Of a stretch of 43,490 bases of DNA, positions 30,673 through 38,402 are shown one piece after another; the first letter of the stretch is position 1; every line of letters begins with the position of its first letter. The notes beneath the pieces were generated by a model. The model made no database searches, was not told the DNA's origin, and worked only from the letters and a program-made list of their open reading frames with translations. The stretch comes from a bacterium (GTDB lineage: Bacteria; Chloroflexota; Dormibacteria; UBA8260; Bog-877). The stretch lies in the NCBI GenBank assembly GCA_021791455.1, contig JAJYWM010000252.1:1-43490 (forward strand). Direction: 5' to 3'. Both the position numbers and the translations under genes were made by a program.

Positions 30673-32463
30673 TCACGCCCCGGCGTCCCCTACCCCGGGA
30701 GCCACCTGCTGGCGTGTTCCCGGGGCCAGACGCAGCCCGACCTCCCGCAGTTGCGACTCCGCGACCGGCGTCGGGGAGCCGGTCATGGGGTCGCCGCCGC
30801 TCTGGGTCTTGGGAAACGCTATCACCTCTCGTATGGACGACTCCCGAGTCCCCAGCATCACGATCCGGTCGATCCCGGCCGCAAAGCCCCCGTGTGGAGG
30901 TGGGCCGTAGCGGAAGGCATTCATGAGGAAGCCAAACTTGCTCTCCGCCTCCTCGAGGCTGAGGCCCAGGGCCCGAAAGATTGCGGCCTGCTGGCCCGGA
31001 TCGGTTATCCGCAGCGACCCACTGCCCAGCTCGACGCCGTTGCAGACGATGTCGTAGGACCTGGACCGGACCCGCTCCGGCTCGGTGTGAACCAGTCCCC
31101 AGTCATCCGGATGGGGCTGGGTGAAGGGGTGGTGTACCGATCCCAGGCGCCCGGTCACGGAATCCCTCTCAAACAGCGGGAACTCGGTCACCCACAGGAA
31201 GTCGAATCGGCCCGGGTCCGCCCACCCGAAGTGCCTGGCGGCGTGCAGCCTGACCGCCCCCAGCGCCGTGGCGGCGATGTCGGAGGGGCCGGCCGTGAAA
31301 CAGACGCAGTCCCCATCCTCCACCGCCAACCTGCGGGCCAGCTCCTCCTGTTCCTCAGAGGAGATGAACTTCGCGATCGAACCCTCGAATTCCCCGCCCC
31401 GCCGCCACAGGTAGGCCAGGCCGGCTGCCCCATAGGTCCGGGCCACCTGGAGCCAATCCCCTTCCAGATCGCCCCTAGTGAGCTCGCCTCCTCCCGGGAC
31501 CCTGAGCGCCTGGACGGTCCCGCCGGCGTCAACCGCTGCACGGAACACCCTGAACTCGGACCGGGCGAATACCTCGGTCACCTCGACCAATTCGTTGGCA
31601 AACCTGGTGTCGGGCTTGTCGGACCCGAACCTCCTCATGGCCTCGGCGTACGGCAGACGCGGCCAGGGAGTCGGAACCACAACCCGAAAGGCACTCTCGA
31701 ACGCCCGGGATATCATCTCCTCCAGAACCGAGAAGACGTCCTCCTCGTCGACGAAGGACATCTCCAGGTCGAGTTGGGTGAACTCGAACTGGCGATCCGC
31801 TCTCAGGTCCTCGTCGCGCCAGCAGCGAGCGATCTGAAAGTACCGGTCGCAACCACCGACCATGCAGAGCTGCTTGTAGATCTGCGGCGACTGGGGAAGG
31901 GCCCAGACATGCCCTGGCCAGAGCCGGCTCGGGATGATGAAGTCACGGGCCCCCTCGGGAGTGCTGGGGATCATGGTGGGCGTCTCTATCTCGATGAACT
32001 CCAGCTCGTCGGCGACGTCCCGCAGTGACTTGATGAAGCGATGGCGGGCTCTCAGGTTGCGCTGCATCCGCGGGCGCCGCAGGTCCAGGTAGCGGTACTG
32101 GAGTCGCACCCGCTCCTCCGCCGGGGAGTCGTCGGATATCCCCATCGGCATGGCGTCGGCCTGGCTCAGCACCTCGCAACGGTCCACCGCGATCTCGATC
32201 TCACCTGTAGCAAGACTGGGGTTCTCACTGCCTTCCGGACGGCGCCCCACAGTGCCCTCCACGCGCAGGACCCACTCCAGCCGGGAGCGCTCGGCGACGA
32301 GATGGGCCTCTGGGGCCAGGGCGGGGTTGAACACCAGCTGCACCACTCCCGTGTGGTCCCGAAGGTCGATGAACGTCAGCCCGCCGTGGTCGCGGCGATG
32401 GCCCACCCAGCCGGCCAACACCAGGTGCTCACCGGCGTCAGCCAGCGACACCCGGCCACACAT
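30673..32463 (-). CDS. aspS: Aspartyl-tRNA synthetase, possibly non-discriminating
   Basis: Charges tRNA-Asp. The 596 residues show the N-terminal OB anticodon-binding fold (GHRRDHGGLTFIDLRD), class II motifs (YLDLRRPRMQRNLR, PQSPQIYKQLCMV, FQIARCWRDEDLRADRQ), a GAD insertion domain and the C-terminal GGFAAGIDRIVMLG. The histidine in RRDHGG is found in bacterial AspRS enzymes that also charge tRNA-Asn; this is an inference. The ATG at 32463 is preferred because GAGGAAGAGG sits just before it. A TTG at 32478 overlapping the hisS stop is the alternative. aspS follows hisS and rel. Confidence 0.95.
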   Translation of the reverse strand: MCGRVSLADAGEHLVLAGWVGHRRDHGGLTFIDLRDHTGVVQLVFNPALAPEAHLVAERSRLEWVLRVEGTVGRRPEGSENPSLATGEIEIAVDRCEVLSQADAMPMGISDDSPAEERVRLQYRYLDLRRPRMQRNLRARHRFIKSLRDVADELEFIEIETPTMIPSTPEGARDFIIPSRLWPGHVWALPQSPQIYKQLCMVGGCDRYFQIARCWRDEDLRADRQFEFTQLDLEMSFVDEEDVFSVLEEMISRAFESAFRVVVPTPWPRLPYAEAMRRFGSDKPDTRFANELVEVTEVFARSEFRVFRAAVDAGGTVQALRVPGGGELTRGDLEGDWLQVARTYGAAGLAYLWRRGGEFEGSIAKFISSEEQEELARRLAVEDGDCVCFTAGPSDIAATALGAVRLHAARHFGWADPGRFDFLWVTEFPLFERDSVTGRLGSVHHPFTQPHPDDWGLVHTEPERVRSRSYDIVCNGVELGSGSLRITDPGQQAAIFRALGLSLEEAESKFGFLMNAFRYGPPPHGGFAAGIDRIVMLGTRESSIREVIAFPKTQSGGDPMTGSPTPVAESQLREVGLRLAPGTRQQVAPGVGDAGA

Positions 32464-32474
32464 GCGCCTCTTCC

Positions 32475-33761
32475 TCAAGTGGCTCCTCCCATGTTCTTAT
32501 CAAATCCCGCAACAAGCGGCCGCACCGCCTCCAGCAGCGTGGTGGCCGCAGCCGACGTCTGGGTGCCTGACCGCAGGCTGCGGACGGTGACCGCGTCCTG
32601 GGCTAGCTCCTCCTCCCCCACGATGACCACCACGTCCGCACCGGCACGTTCGGCGGCTCGCATCTTCGCCCGCAAGCTTCGACCCCCGACATCCGCGACC
32701 ACTCCAAGTCCGGATCCACGGAGCTCCTCGGCAGCCTCGATGACCGCGGCGGCGGCCGTCCGATCTGCTGAGACGGCAAAGATCCTGGGCTCGGGCACGG
32801 GCTCGACCTCCCGGCAGAGCAGCGTCACCCTCTCCAGCCCGGCTGCGAAACCCACTCCTGGGCACCTGGGGTATCCCAGAGCCTCGGAGAGGCCGTCGTA
32901 GCGACCGCCGCCGAAGAGTGAGTTCTGGGCTCCTCGAAGGCTCTCGTGCCAGACTTCGAAGGCGGTCCGCTGGTAGTAGTCCAGCCCCCGGACCAAGAGC
33001 GGATTCAACCGATACGGGATGCCGTAGGCCCGAAGGGCCTGCTGCACCCGGCCGAAGGCGTCGACGCATTCCGGGCAGAGGTAATCGGTGGTCCTTGGTG
33101 CCGACTCCAGGAGAGGTGCCATTTCCGGATCCTTGCTGTCGAGAATCCGCAGAGGGTTGCGCGCCAGACGCTCCCGATCCAGGGCGGGCAGATCCGCCAG
33201 GTGGGCGGAGAAATGCTGCAGCAGAGCCTCCCGATACCGGGGCCGGCAGGCCTTGTCGCCGATGCTGTTCAGCTGCAGCGACGTGCCTCCCACTCCCAGC
33301 TCGGCCAACCACCTCCATGCGACCGCGATCACCTCGGCGTCCAGCTCCGGCTCCGACTCCCCGAGCACCTCAACTCCGAACTGGTGAAACTGCCGGTAGC
33401 GCCCCCGGCCGGGGCGGTCATAGCGGAACATCGGCCCGGCGTAACTGAGCCGGACCGGCAGGGGCGACTGACGCAGGTCGGACTCCCAGAAGGCCCGCAC
33501 CACAGGGGCTGTGCCCTCGGGACGCAGCGTCAAGGACCTCCCTCCTCGATCCTCGAAGGTGTACATCTCTCGGCGGACGACGTCAGTGGCGTCGCCGACC
33601 CCTCTGACGAAGAGGTCGCTGGCCTCGAAGATCGGGGTCTGCAGGCGCCGGTACCCGTACCTGGAGGAAACCTGGACGCCGATTGCGACGGCGTGCTCCA
33701 AGGCGGCCAGACGCTCCGGGAGCAGGTCGTCGGTGCCACGGGGTCGGGAGATTCCAGCCAC
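32475..33761 (-). CDS. hisS: Histidyl-tRNA synthetase
   Basis: Charges tRNA-His. 428 residues with PRGTDDLLPE near the start, motif 1 YRRLQTPIFE, motif 2 LRPEGTAPVVRAF and YAGPMFRYDRPGRGRYRQFHQFG, the HisA motif LVRGLDYYQRTAFE, GGGRYDGLSEALG and motif 3 VGFAAGLERV. A HGTP anticodon-binding domain forms the C-terminus (GVVADVGGRSLRAKMRAAER). The start is GTG at 33761, 28 bp after the rel stop, and the end overlaps the upstream TTG of aspS. hisS-aspS tandem order is widespread in Gram-positive-like bacteria. Confidence 0.95.
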   Translation of the reverse strand: MAGISRPRGTDDLLPERLAALEHAVAIGVQVSSRYGYRRLQTPIFEASDLFVRGVGDATDVVRREMYTFEDRGGRSLTLRPEGTAPVVRAFWESDLRQSPLPVRLSYAGPMFRYDRPGRGRYRQFHQFGVEVLGESEPELDAEVIAVAWRWLAELGVGGTSLQLNSIGDKACRPRYREALLQHFSAHLADLPALDRERLARNPLRILDSKDPEMAPLLESAPRTTDYLCPECVDAFGRVQQALRAYGIPYRLNPLLVRGLDYYQRTAFEVWHESLRGAQNSLFGGGRYDGLSEALGYPRCPGVGFAAGLERVTLLCREVEPVPEPRIFAVSADRTAAAAVIEAAEELRGSGLGVVADVGGRSLRAKMRAAERAGADVVVIVGEEELAQDAVTVRSLRSGTQTSAAATTLLEAVRPLVAGFDKNMGGAT

Positions 33762-33789
33762 TTCGAGGCAGTTTAAGCGGCGGCGGTCC

Positions 33790-35940
33790 TCAGCCCACCT
33801 CGCGCACGACCTGGCGGACGTCCCGGATGCGTTCCAGTCGTTCGAGAAGCCGGCTCAACTCGGTCAGGCTGGTGACCTCCACCACCGTCGAGATGACGGC
33901 CGTGCCCGCCCCCTCGATCTCCACCGCGGCTCCGCTCAGATTGACCTTGCTCTCGGCGATGGCTGTGGCCACATCCCGCAGGAGACCGGTCCTGTCCTGC
34001 CCCTCGATGCGCAGGCGCACCGGGTACACCTGCCTGCTGTCCTCGTCCCATTCAACCTGGACGATGCGCCTGGGATCGCCAGCGTGGCGGATGTTGACAC
34101 AGTCATCCCGGTGGACGGTGACGCCTCTGCCCCTGGTCACATAGCCCCGGATCGCCTCTCCGGGCACCGGCTTGCAGCAGCGAGCTATGTTGGTCAGCAG
34201 ATCACCAAGGCCCGCGACCTTGACGCCCCCGCTGGGCGTCGGACGGGAGACGAGGGGAATCGCGGGGCCCGTCCCCGGGCGCGGCGAGCTGTCCTCCTCG
34301 CCCGCGACCCAGCGCAGGACGACCGCTCGCGCGGAGATCTCGCCGTACCCCACCGCGGCAAAGAAGTCCACGGGATCGGGGAGACGAAACTCCTGGGCCA
34401 GCTGCTGCAGGCGGGCGTTGGAAATCGACGCTAGGGCCGCGCCACGCATCCTCTTCAGTTCCCGGTCCAGAAGCTCCTTGCCACGCGCCACGTTCTCTTC
34501 GCGGCGTTCCCGTTTGAACCATTGCCGGATCTTCTCCCGGGCGCTGCTGGTCCTGGCGAAGTTGAGCCAGTCGCGGCTGGGCCCGTGCCGCTCCGATCTG
34601 GTCGTCAGAATCTCCACGATGTCGCCGTTCTGCAGCCGGTAGTCGAGGGGCACCATGCGGGAGTTGGCCTTGGCCCCCAAGCAGCGGTGCCCGACATCGG
34701 TGTGGATCCGGTAGGCGAAGTCAATCGCGGTCGCCCCCGAGGGTAGGGACAGGACGTCACCCTTGGGGGTGAACACGAACACCTCGTCCTGAAACACGTC
34801 CAGGCGCACGTGTTCCACGAAGCGCTCGGCGTCCAGCAGCTCCTTCTGCCATTCGAGCAGGGAGCGAAGCCAGCCAAAGCCCTGGTCCAACCGCTGGTCC
34901 GACCGCGTCCCCTCCTTGTAATGCCAGTGGGCGGCGATCCCCTCCTCCGCTGTCCGGTGCATCTCCCATGTCCTGATCTGGATCTCGACGGGCTCGCCGC
35001 CCAGGCCGACCACGGTCGTGTGCAGGGATTGGTAGCCGTTGCCCTTGGGCATGGCGATGTAGTCCTTGAAGCGGCCGGGAATCGGCTTCCACAGGGAGTG
35101 CACGACGCCCAGGGACGCGTAGCAGGCCTTGACGTCCTGGCAGATGACCCTGATTGCCACCAGGTCGTAGATCTCATCGATCGTCCGCCCCGCCTGTTGC
35201 ATCTTGCGAAACACACTGGTGATGTTCTTGGGGCGGCCGGCCACCTCCGCGGTGATCCCACCTTCTGTCAACTCCCGTTCGAGCCGGGCTCGAGCCACCT
35301 CCAGGGCGTTCTCGCGCTGCTTGCGCAGGGAGAGGATCTCCGAGCGCACCCGCTGATAGTTCTCCGGGTCTAGTACCGAGAAGGCCAGGTCTTCCAACTC
35401 CGCCTTCATCTGCCACATCCCCAGCCGGTGCGCCAGCGGGGCATAGATGTCGGCTGTCTCCTGGGCTATCCGGCGCTGGCGCTCCTCGGGCAGGGCGCCA
35501 ATGGTTCGCATGTTGTGGAGGCGGTCGGCGAGCTTGATCAGGACCACCCGGAGATCCTCCGCCATGGCGATGAGCATCTTGCGGATGTTCTCCGCCTGGA
35601 CCTGGGCCTGGGAGTGAAGCTTGATCCGGCCCAGCTTGGTCACCCCGGCGACCAGCTTCTCCACCGTTTCGCCGAACTCCTCCCGTATCTGCTCGGATGT
35701 GATCGAGGTGTCCTCGACCACGTCATGGAGCAGGGCCGCGGCCAGGGCGTCCTGGTCCAGGCGCATGTCCGCCAGCAGGGAGGCCACCGCCAGTGGGTGG
35801 CTGATGTAGGGCTCCCCCGAGAGGCGCATCTGTCCCGAGTGCGCCCGCTCCGCCAGGGCATAGGCCCGCTCTATCGTCCCGACCTCAGCCTCGCCCAGGT
35901 AGGAGATCCCGGGAAGCATCTCAGCGATCTGAGTTTCCAA
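33790..35940 (-). CDS. rel: Bifunctional (p)ppGpp synthetase/hydrolase Rel
   Basis: Makes and degrades the stringent-response alarmone (p)ppGpp. The 716 residues contain an intact HD hydrolase domain (YISHPLAVASLL, AALLHDVVEDT, ADRLHNMRT), the synthetase domain (GRPKNITSVFRKM, YDLVAIRVI, RFKDYIAMPKGNGYQSLHT), TGS (FVFTPKGDVLSLPSGATAIDFAY), a conserved-cysteine region (IARCCKPVPGE, HRDDCVN) and a C-terminal ACT domain. RFKD in the synthetase loop marks the bifunctional type. The start is TTG at 35940, or ATG at 35919. A TAGAAT box only 7 nt before the TTG suggests a leaderless or very short-leader mRNA. Confidence 0.96.
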   Translation of the reverse strand: METQIAEMLPGISYLGEAEVGTIERAYALAERAHSGQMRLSGEPYISHPLAVASLLADMRLDQDALAAALLHDVVEDTSITSEQIREEFGETVEKLVAGVTKLGRIKLHSQAQVQAENIRKMLIAMAEDLRVVLIKLADRLHNMRTIGALPEERQRRIAQETADIYAPLAHRLGMWQMKAELEDLAFSVLDPENYQRVRSEILSLRKQRENALEVARARLERELTEGGITAEVAGRPKNITSVFRKMQQAGRTIDEIYDLVAIRVICQDVKACYASLGVVHSLWKPIPGRFKDYIAMPKGNGYQSLHTTVVGLGGEPVEIQIRTWEMHRTAEEGIAAHWHYKEGTRSDQRLDQGFGWLRSLLEWQKELLDAERFVEHVRLDVFQDEVFVFTPKGDVLSLPSGATAIDFAYRIHTDVGHRCLGAKANSRMVPLDYRLQNGDIVEILTTRSERHGPSRDWLNFARTSSAREKIRQWFKRERREENVARGKELLDRELKRMRGAALASISNARLQQLAQEFRLPDPVDFFAAVGYGEISARAVVLRWVAGEEDSSPRPGTGPAIPLVSRPTPSGGVKVAGLGDLLTNIARCCKPVPGEAIRGYVTRGRGVTVHRDDCVNIRHAGDPRRIVQVEWDEDSRQVYPVRLRIEGQDRTGLLRDVATAIAESKVNLSGAAVEIEGAGTAVISTVVEVTSLTELSRLLERLERIRDVRQVVREVG

Positions 35941-35947
35941 TTCGTTG

Positions 35948-35953
35948 ATTCTA
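35948..35953 (-). promoter_or_regulatory. Possible -10 box of rel (GGTAGAATC element)
   Basis: TAGAAT on the minus strand ends 7 nt before the TTG at 35940 in the same GGTAGAATC context as at alaS. Transcription would begin at or next to the TTG, giving a leaderless message, or a roughly 22-nt leader if the ATG at 35919 is used. No -35 box of quality is seen. Confidence 0.4.
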
Positions 35954-36021
35954 CCGGCGCGACAAGTGAGCCGACGCTGCCACCAAGGGCGCGGGGACCT
36001 GGCCCAGCCCCTAGCCGGTCC

Positions 36022-36975
36022 TCATCTGCCGAAGACCGACACCGCCGCGGTGCCGAGAAAGAACAAGAAGAGGTAGGCGATCGAGAACAGAAACAGACGC
36101 CGGGCCCAGATGTTGCCGGCCCGGTCCGTGAACACCCTGAGGCTCAGGAGCAAGAACGGCAGTCCGAGCCCCAAGGACACCAGAAGCTCCAGCGGACCGA
36201 GCCAGAGCGCCAGCAGGCAGCTGGCGAGCGTCATGATCACGGCATAGCCGAGGATCCCGCTCTTGGTGCTTCTGGTCCCCAGCACGACCGGCCTCATCGG
36301 GACGGCGACCGCCTGGTAGTCGCGCTTCAGGATGAGTGACAACGACCAGAAGTGCGGAGGTGTCCAGAGGAACACCAGCAGGAAGAGCGCCAGCCCCACG
36401 GGGCCAACCCCATGGGTGACTGCGGCCCATCCCACCAGCGGGGGCACCGCCCCGGCAGCACCGCCGATGACTATGTTCTCCTTGGTCGATCGCTTCAGCC
36501 AGAAGGTGTAGACCAGCACGTAGAACGCTCCGCCCGCGAGAGACAGAAGCGCCGCCAGGGGGTTGACCAAGGTGAAGAAAGCCAGGAACGCCCCCGCGCT
36601 CAGCAGAAGGCCGAATGCAACCGCGCTGGACGGGGCTATCCGTCCCGCGGGAACGGGCCGGTTGCGCGTCCGACCCATGACCGCGTCTATGTCGCGGTCG
36701 AACCAGCAGTTGATGGCGGACGCCCCCCCGGAGGCCATGGCACCTCCGGCCAGCGCGGCGATGCTGAGGCCCCACCCGGGGAAGCCCCGAGCTGCGGTCA
36801 CCATGGCCAGGAACTCGGTCACCAAGAGCAGGCTCATCACCCCGGGCTTGGTCAAGCTCAGGTAGTCGGAGAGCAACCCGAGTAGCGTCCGGGGTTGGGG
36901 CAGGCCGCCGCTCAGCCAGCCCGGTGCCAGCTCCCGTGTGCCGCCCATAGCCTCCGCCGCCTCCCCGTCGACCAT
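36022..36975 (-). CDS. ctaB: Protoheme IX farnesyltransferase (heme O synthase)
   Basis: An integral membrane UbiA-family prenyltransferase that adds a farnesyl group to heme B, giving heme O for terminal oxidases. The 317 residues include about nine hydrophobic segments, the first prenyl-diphosphate motif NCWFDRDIDAVMGRTRNRP, the second region YTFWLKRSTKENIVIGG with GAVPPLVGWAA, and LWTPPHFWSLSL, YQAVAVPM and FSIAYLFLFF. It implies a heme-copper oxidase elsewhere in the genome. The N-terminal 30 residues are non-conserved, so an internal ATG is possible. A TATGAT box at 37058-37063 could drive it, but this is weak. It is divergent from the MDR oxidoreductase gene. Confidence 0.94.
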   Translation of the reverse strand: MVDGEAAEAMGGTRELAPGWLSGGLPQPRTLLGLLSDYLSLTKPGVMSLLLVTEFLAMVTAARGFPGWGLSIAALAGGAMASGGASAINCWFDRDIDAVMGRTRNRPVPAGRIAPSSAVAFGLLLSAGAFLAFFTLVNPLAALLSLAGGAFYVLVYTFWLKRSTKENIVIGGAAGAVPPLVGWAAVTHGVGPVGLALFLLVFLWTPPHFWSLSLILKRDYQAVAVPMRPVVLGTRSTKSGILGYAVIMTLASCLLALWLGPLELLVSLGLGLPFLLLSLRVFTDRAGNIWARRLFLFSIAYLFLFFLGTAAVSVFGR

Positions 36976-37166
36976 CGACTCCGCGATTGCGGTGATCCTC
37001 CATTGGAACGGACCGAGAGCTCGCCCATGTCAGGAAGGTTTTGGCCAGCCCGTGTGGATCATAGCTCCCCGGGAAGGGGCCCCATGGGCGGCGCTTGCGC
37101 GCCCGCTGGCGAGAGCCGAGAACGGGCCGGCACGAAGTCCGTCAGCGGCTCAGACTGGGATACGTG

Positions 37167-38207
37167 ATGAATCAGTTCGGTGGGCGCGAGGTATGGCTGC
37201 GGCGGCGACCCGTGGGAATGCCGACGCCCGACTGCTTCGAGGTCGTCTTCAGGGAGCAGCAGCCGCAGCAAGGGCAGGTGGTGGTGAAGAACCTCTACTG
37301 CTCTGTGGACCCCTACATGCGCGGTCGAATGAACGACGGTCCCTCCTATGTCCCACCCTTCGCGATGGACCAGGTGATGGAGGGCCCAGCCGTTGGCGAG
37401 GTGGTGTGGGCTGAGCCCTCATCACCGCTTCGCGTGGGTGCGCTGGTGGTGCACAACCTCGGCTGGCGCGAGTACGCAACCGCCGAGGCGCGGGCCCTTT
37501 CACCGGTCGACGGGATCGCGGGGGTGTCGCCTTCGGCCTTCCTGGGGGCCCTCGGCATGCCCGGCCTCACAGCCTACGTGGGTCTACTCGACGTGGCGGG
37601 GATGAGACCCGGGGAAACGGTATACGTCTCAGGAGGCGCGGGCGCGGTCGGGGGCATGGTGGGACAGCTCGCCAAAGCGCGTGGAGCCGGGCTGGTCATT
37701 GGGAGCGCCGGGTCTGACGTCAAGGTCGACCACATGCGCCGCAATCTGGGGTTCGATGAGGCTTTCAATTACCATTCCGGCGATCTCGCCGAGCTCCTCC
37801 GCGGGGCCAGCCACGGCAAAGGCGTTGACGTCTACTTCGACAACGTCGGGGGTGACCACCTGGAAGCGGCCATCTCGGCCCTGCGGGTGCGAGGTCGGGT
37901 TGCCATGTGTGGGGCGATCTCCCAGTACAACGCGGTCTCCCCGCCACCCGGCCCGCGGAATCTCGCTCTGGTGATCGGCAAGCGTCTGCGCCTGGAGGGC
38001 TTTCTGGTCGGAGATCACATGGACCGGAGAAGGACTTTCATTGACGAGGTGGCCCCCATGGTCGCCGACTCGCGCCTTCTGGCCGACGAGACGGTCGTCG
38101 ACGGAATCGAGCGCATGGCCGCTGCTTTCATCGCGATGCTGAACGGCGCCAATGTCGGCAAGATGGTGGTGCGGATGACGGCACCGGGAGAACCCACCGC
38201 GATCTGA
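37167..38207 (+). CDS. MDR-family NADP-dependent oxidoreductase (2-alkenal reductase/CurA-like)
   Basis: A zinc-free medium-chain dehydrogenase/reductase of 346 residues. Seen: the N-terminal substrate-domain motif YCSVDPYMRGRMND, PSAFLGALGMPGLTAYVGLL, the NADPH-binding GGAGAVGGMVGQLAK, then VDVYFDNVGGDHLEAAI, VAMCGAISQYN and EGFLVGDHMDRR. These match the family that reduces carbon-carbon double bonds of 2-alkenals and similar enones. The substrate is not known. The frame is open 24 codons further upstream, but the ATG at 37167 (or GTG at 37164) starts the conserved part. It is followed at 195 bp by the molybdenum hydroxylase gene in the same direction. Confidence 0.9.
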   Translation: MNQFGGREVWLRRRPVGMPTPDCFEVVFREQQPQQGQVVVKNLYCSVDPYMRGRMNDGPSYVPPFAMDQVMEGPAVGEVVWAEPSSPLRVGALVVHNLGWREYATAEARALSPVDGIAGVSPSAFLGALGMPGLTAYVGLLDVAGMRPGETVYVSGGAGAVGGMVGQLAKARGAGLVIGSAGSDVKVDHMRRNLGFDEAFNYHSGDLAELLRGASHGKGVDVYFDNVGGDHLEAAISALRVRGRVAMCGAISQYNAVSPPPGPRNLALVIGKRLRLEGFLVGDHMDRRRTFIDEVAPMVADSRLLADETVVDGIERMAAAFIAMLNGANVGKMVVRMTAPGEPTAI

Positions 38208-38361
38208 GTCCCGCTCTCAACTGTCGCCTTGGGGCCCCCCGGGGGCGCACCTTCAACAGCTTGCCCATGAGCGCTTCACGTCCGCCTCACGACCCTCGTG
38301 TTGGACGAACCCAGCGGGTGGCTCCGGGGCACAGGGCCCCCGACACCCGAGTACCTTTGGG

Positions 38362-38383
38362 GTGATCCACTGGTGTGATCCAC
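38362..38383 (+). repeat. Direct repeat GTGATCCAC x2 upstream of the molybdenum hydroxylase gene
   Basis: Two exact copies of GTGATCCAC (38362-38370 and 38375-38383) spaced 13 bp start to start, each itself a GTG-ATC-CAC partial palindrome. They lie 20-41 bp before the ATG at 38403, just upstream of the ribosome binding site AAGGAGGGG at 38389-38397. A regulator binding site is possible. Confidence 0.4.
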
Positions 38384-38402
38384 CGACCAAGGAGGGGCTC
38401 CG

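Noticed and set aside
30280..32028. A 582-codon plus-strand frame
   Set aside because: Antisense to aspS and the rsbW-like gene; composition typical of GC-rich shadows.
38234..38246. GC-only palindrome GCCCCCCGGGGGC after the MDR gene as a terminator
   Set aside because: There is no loop and no T run, and G/C runs are frequent in this genome.
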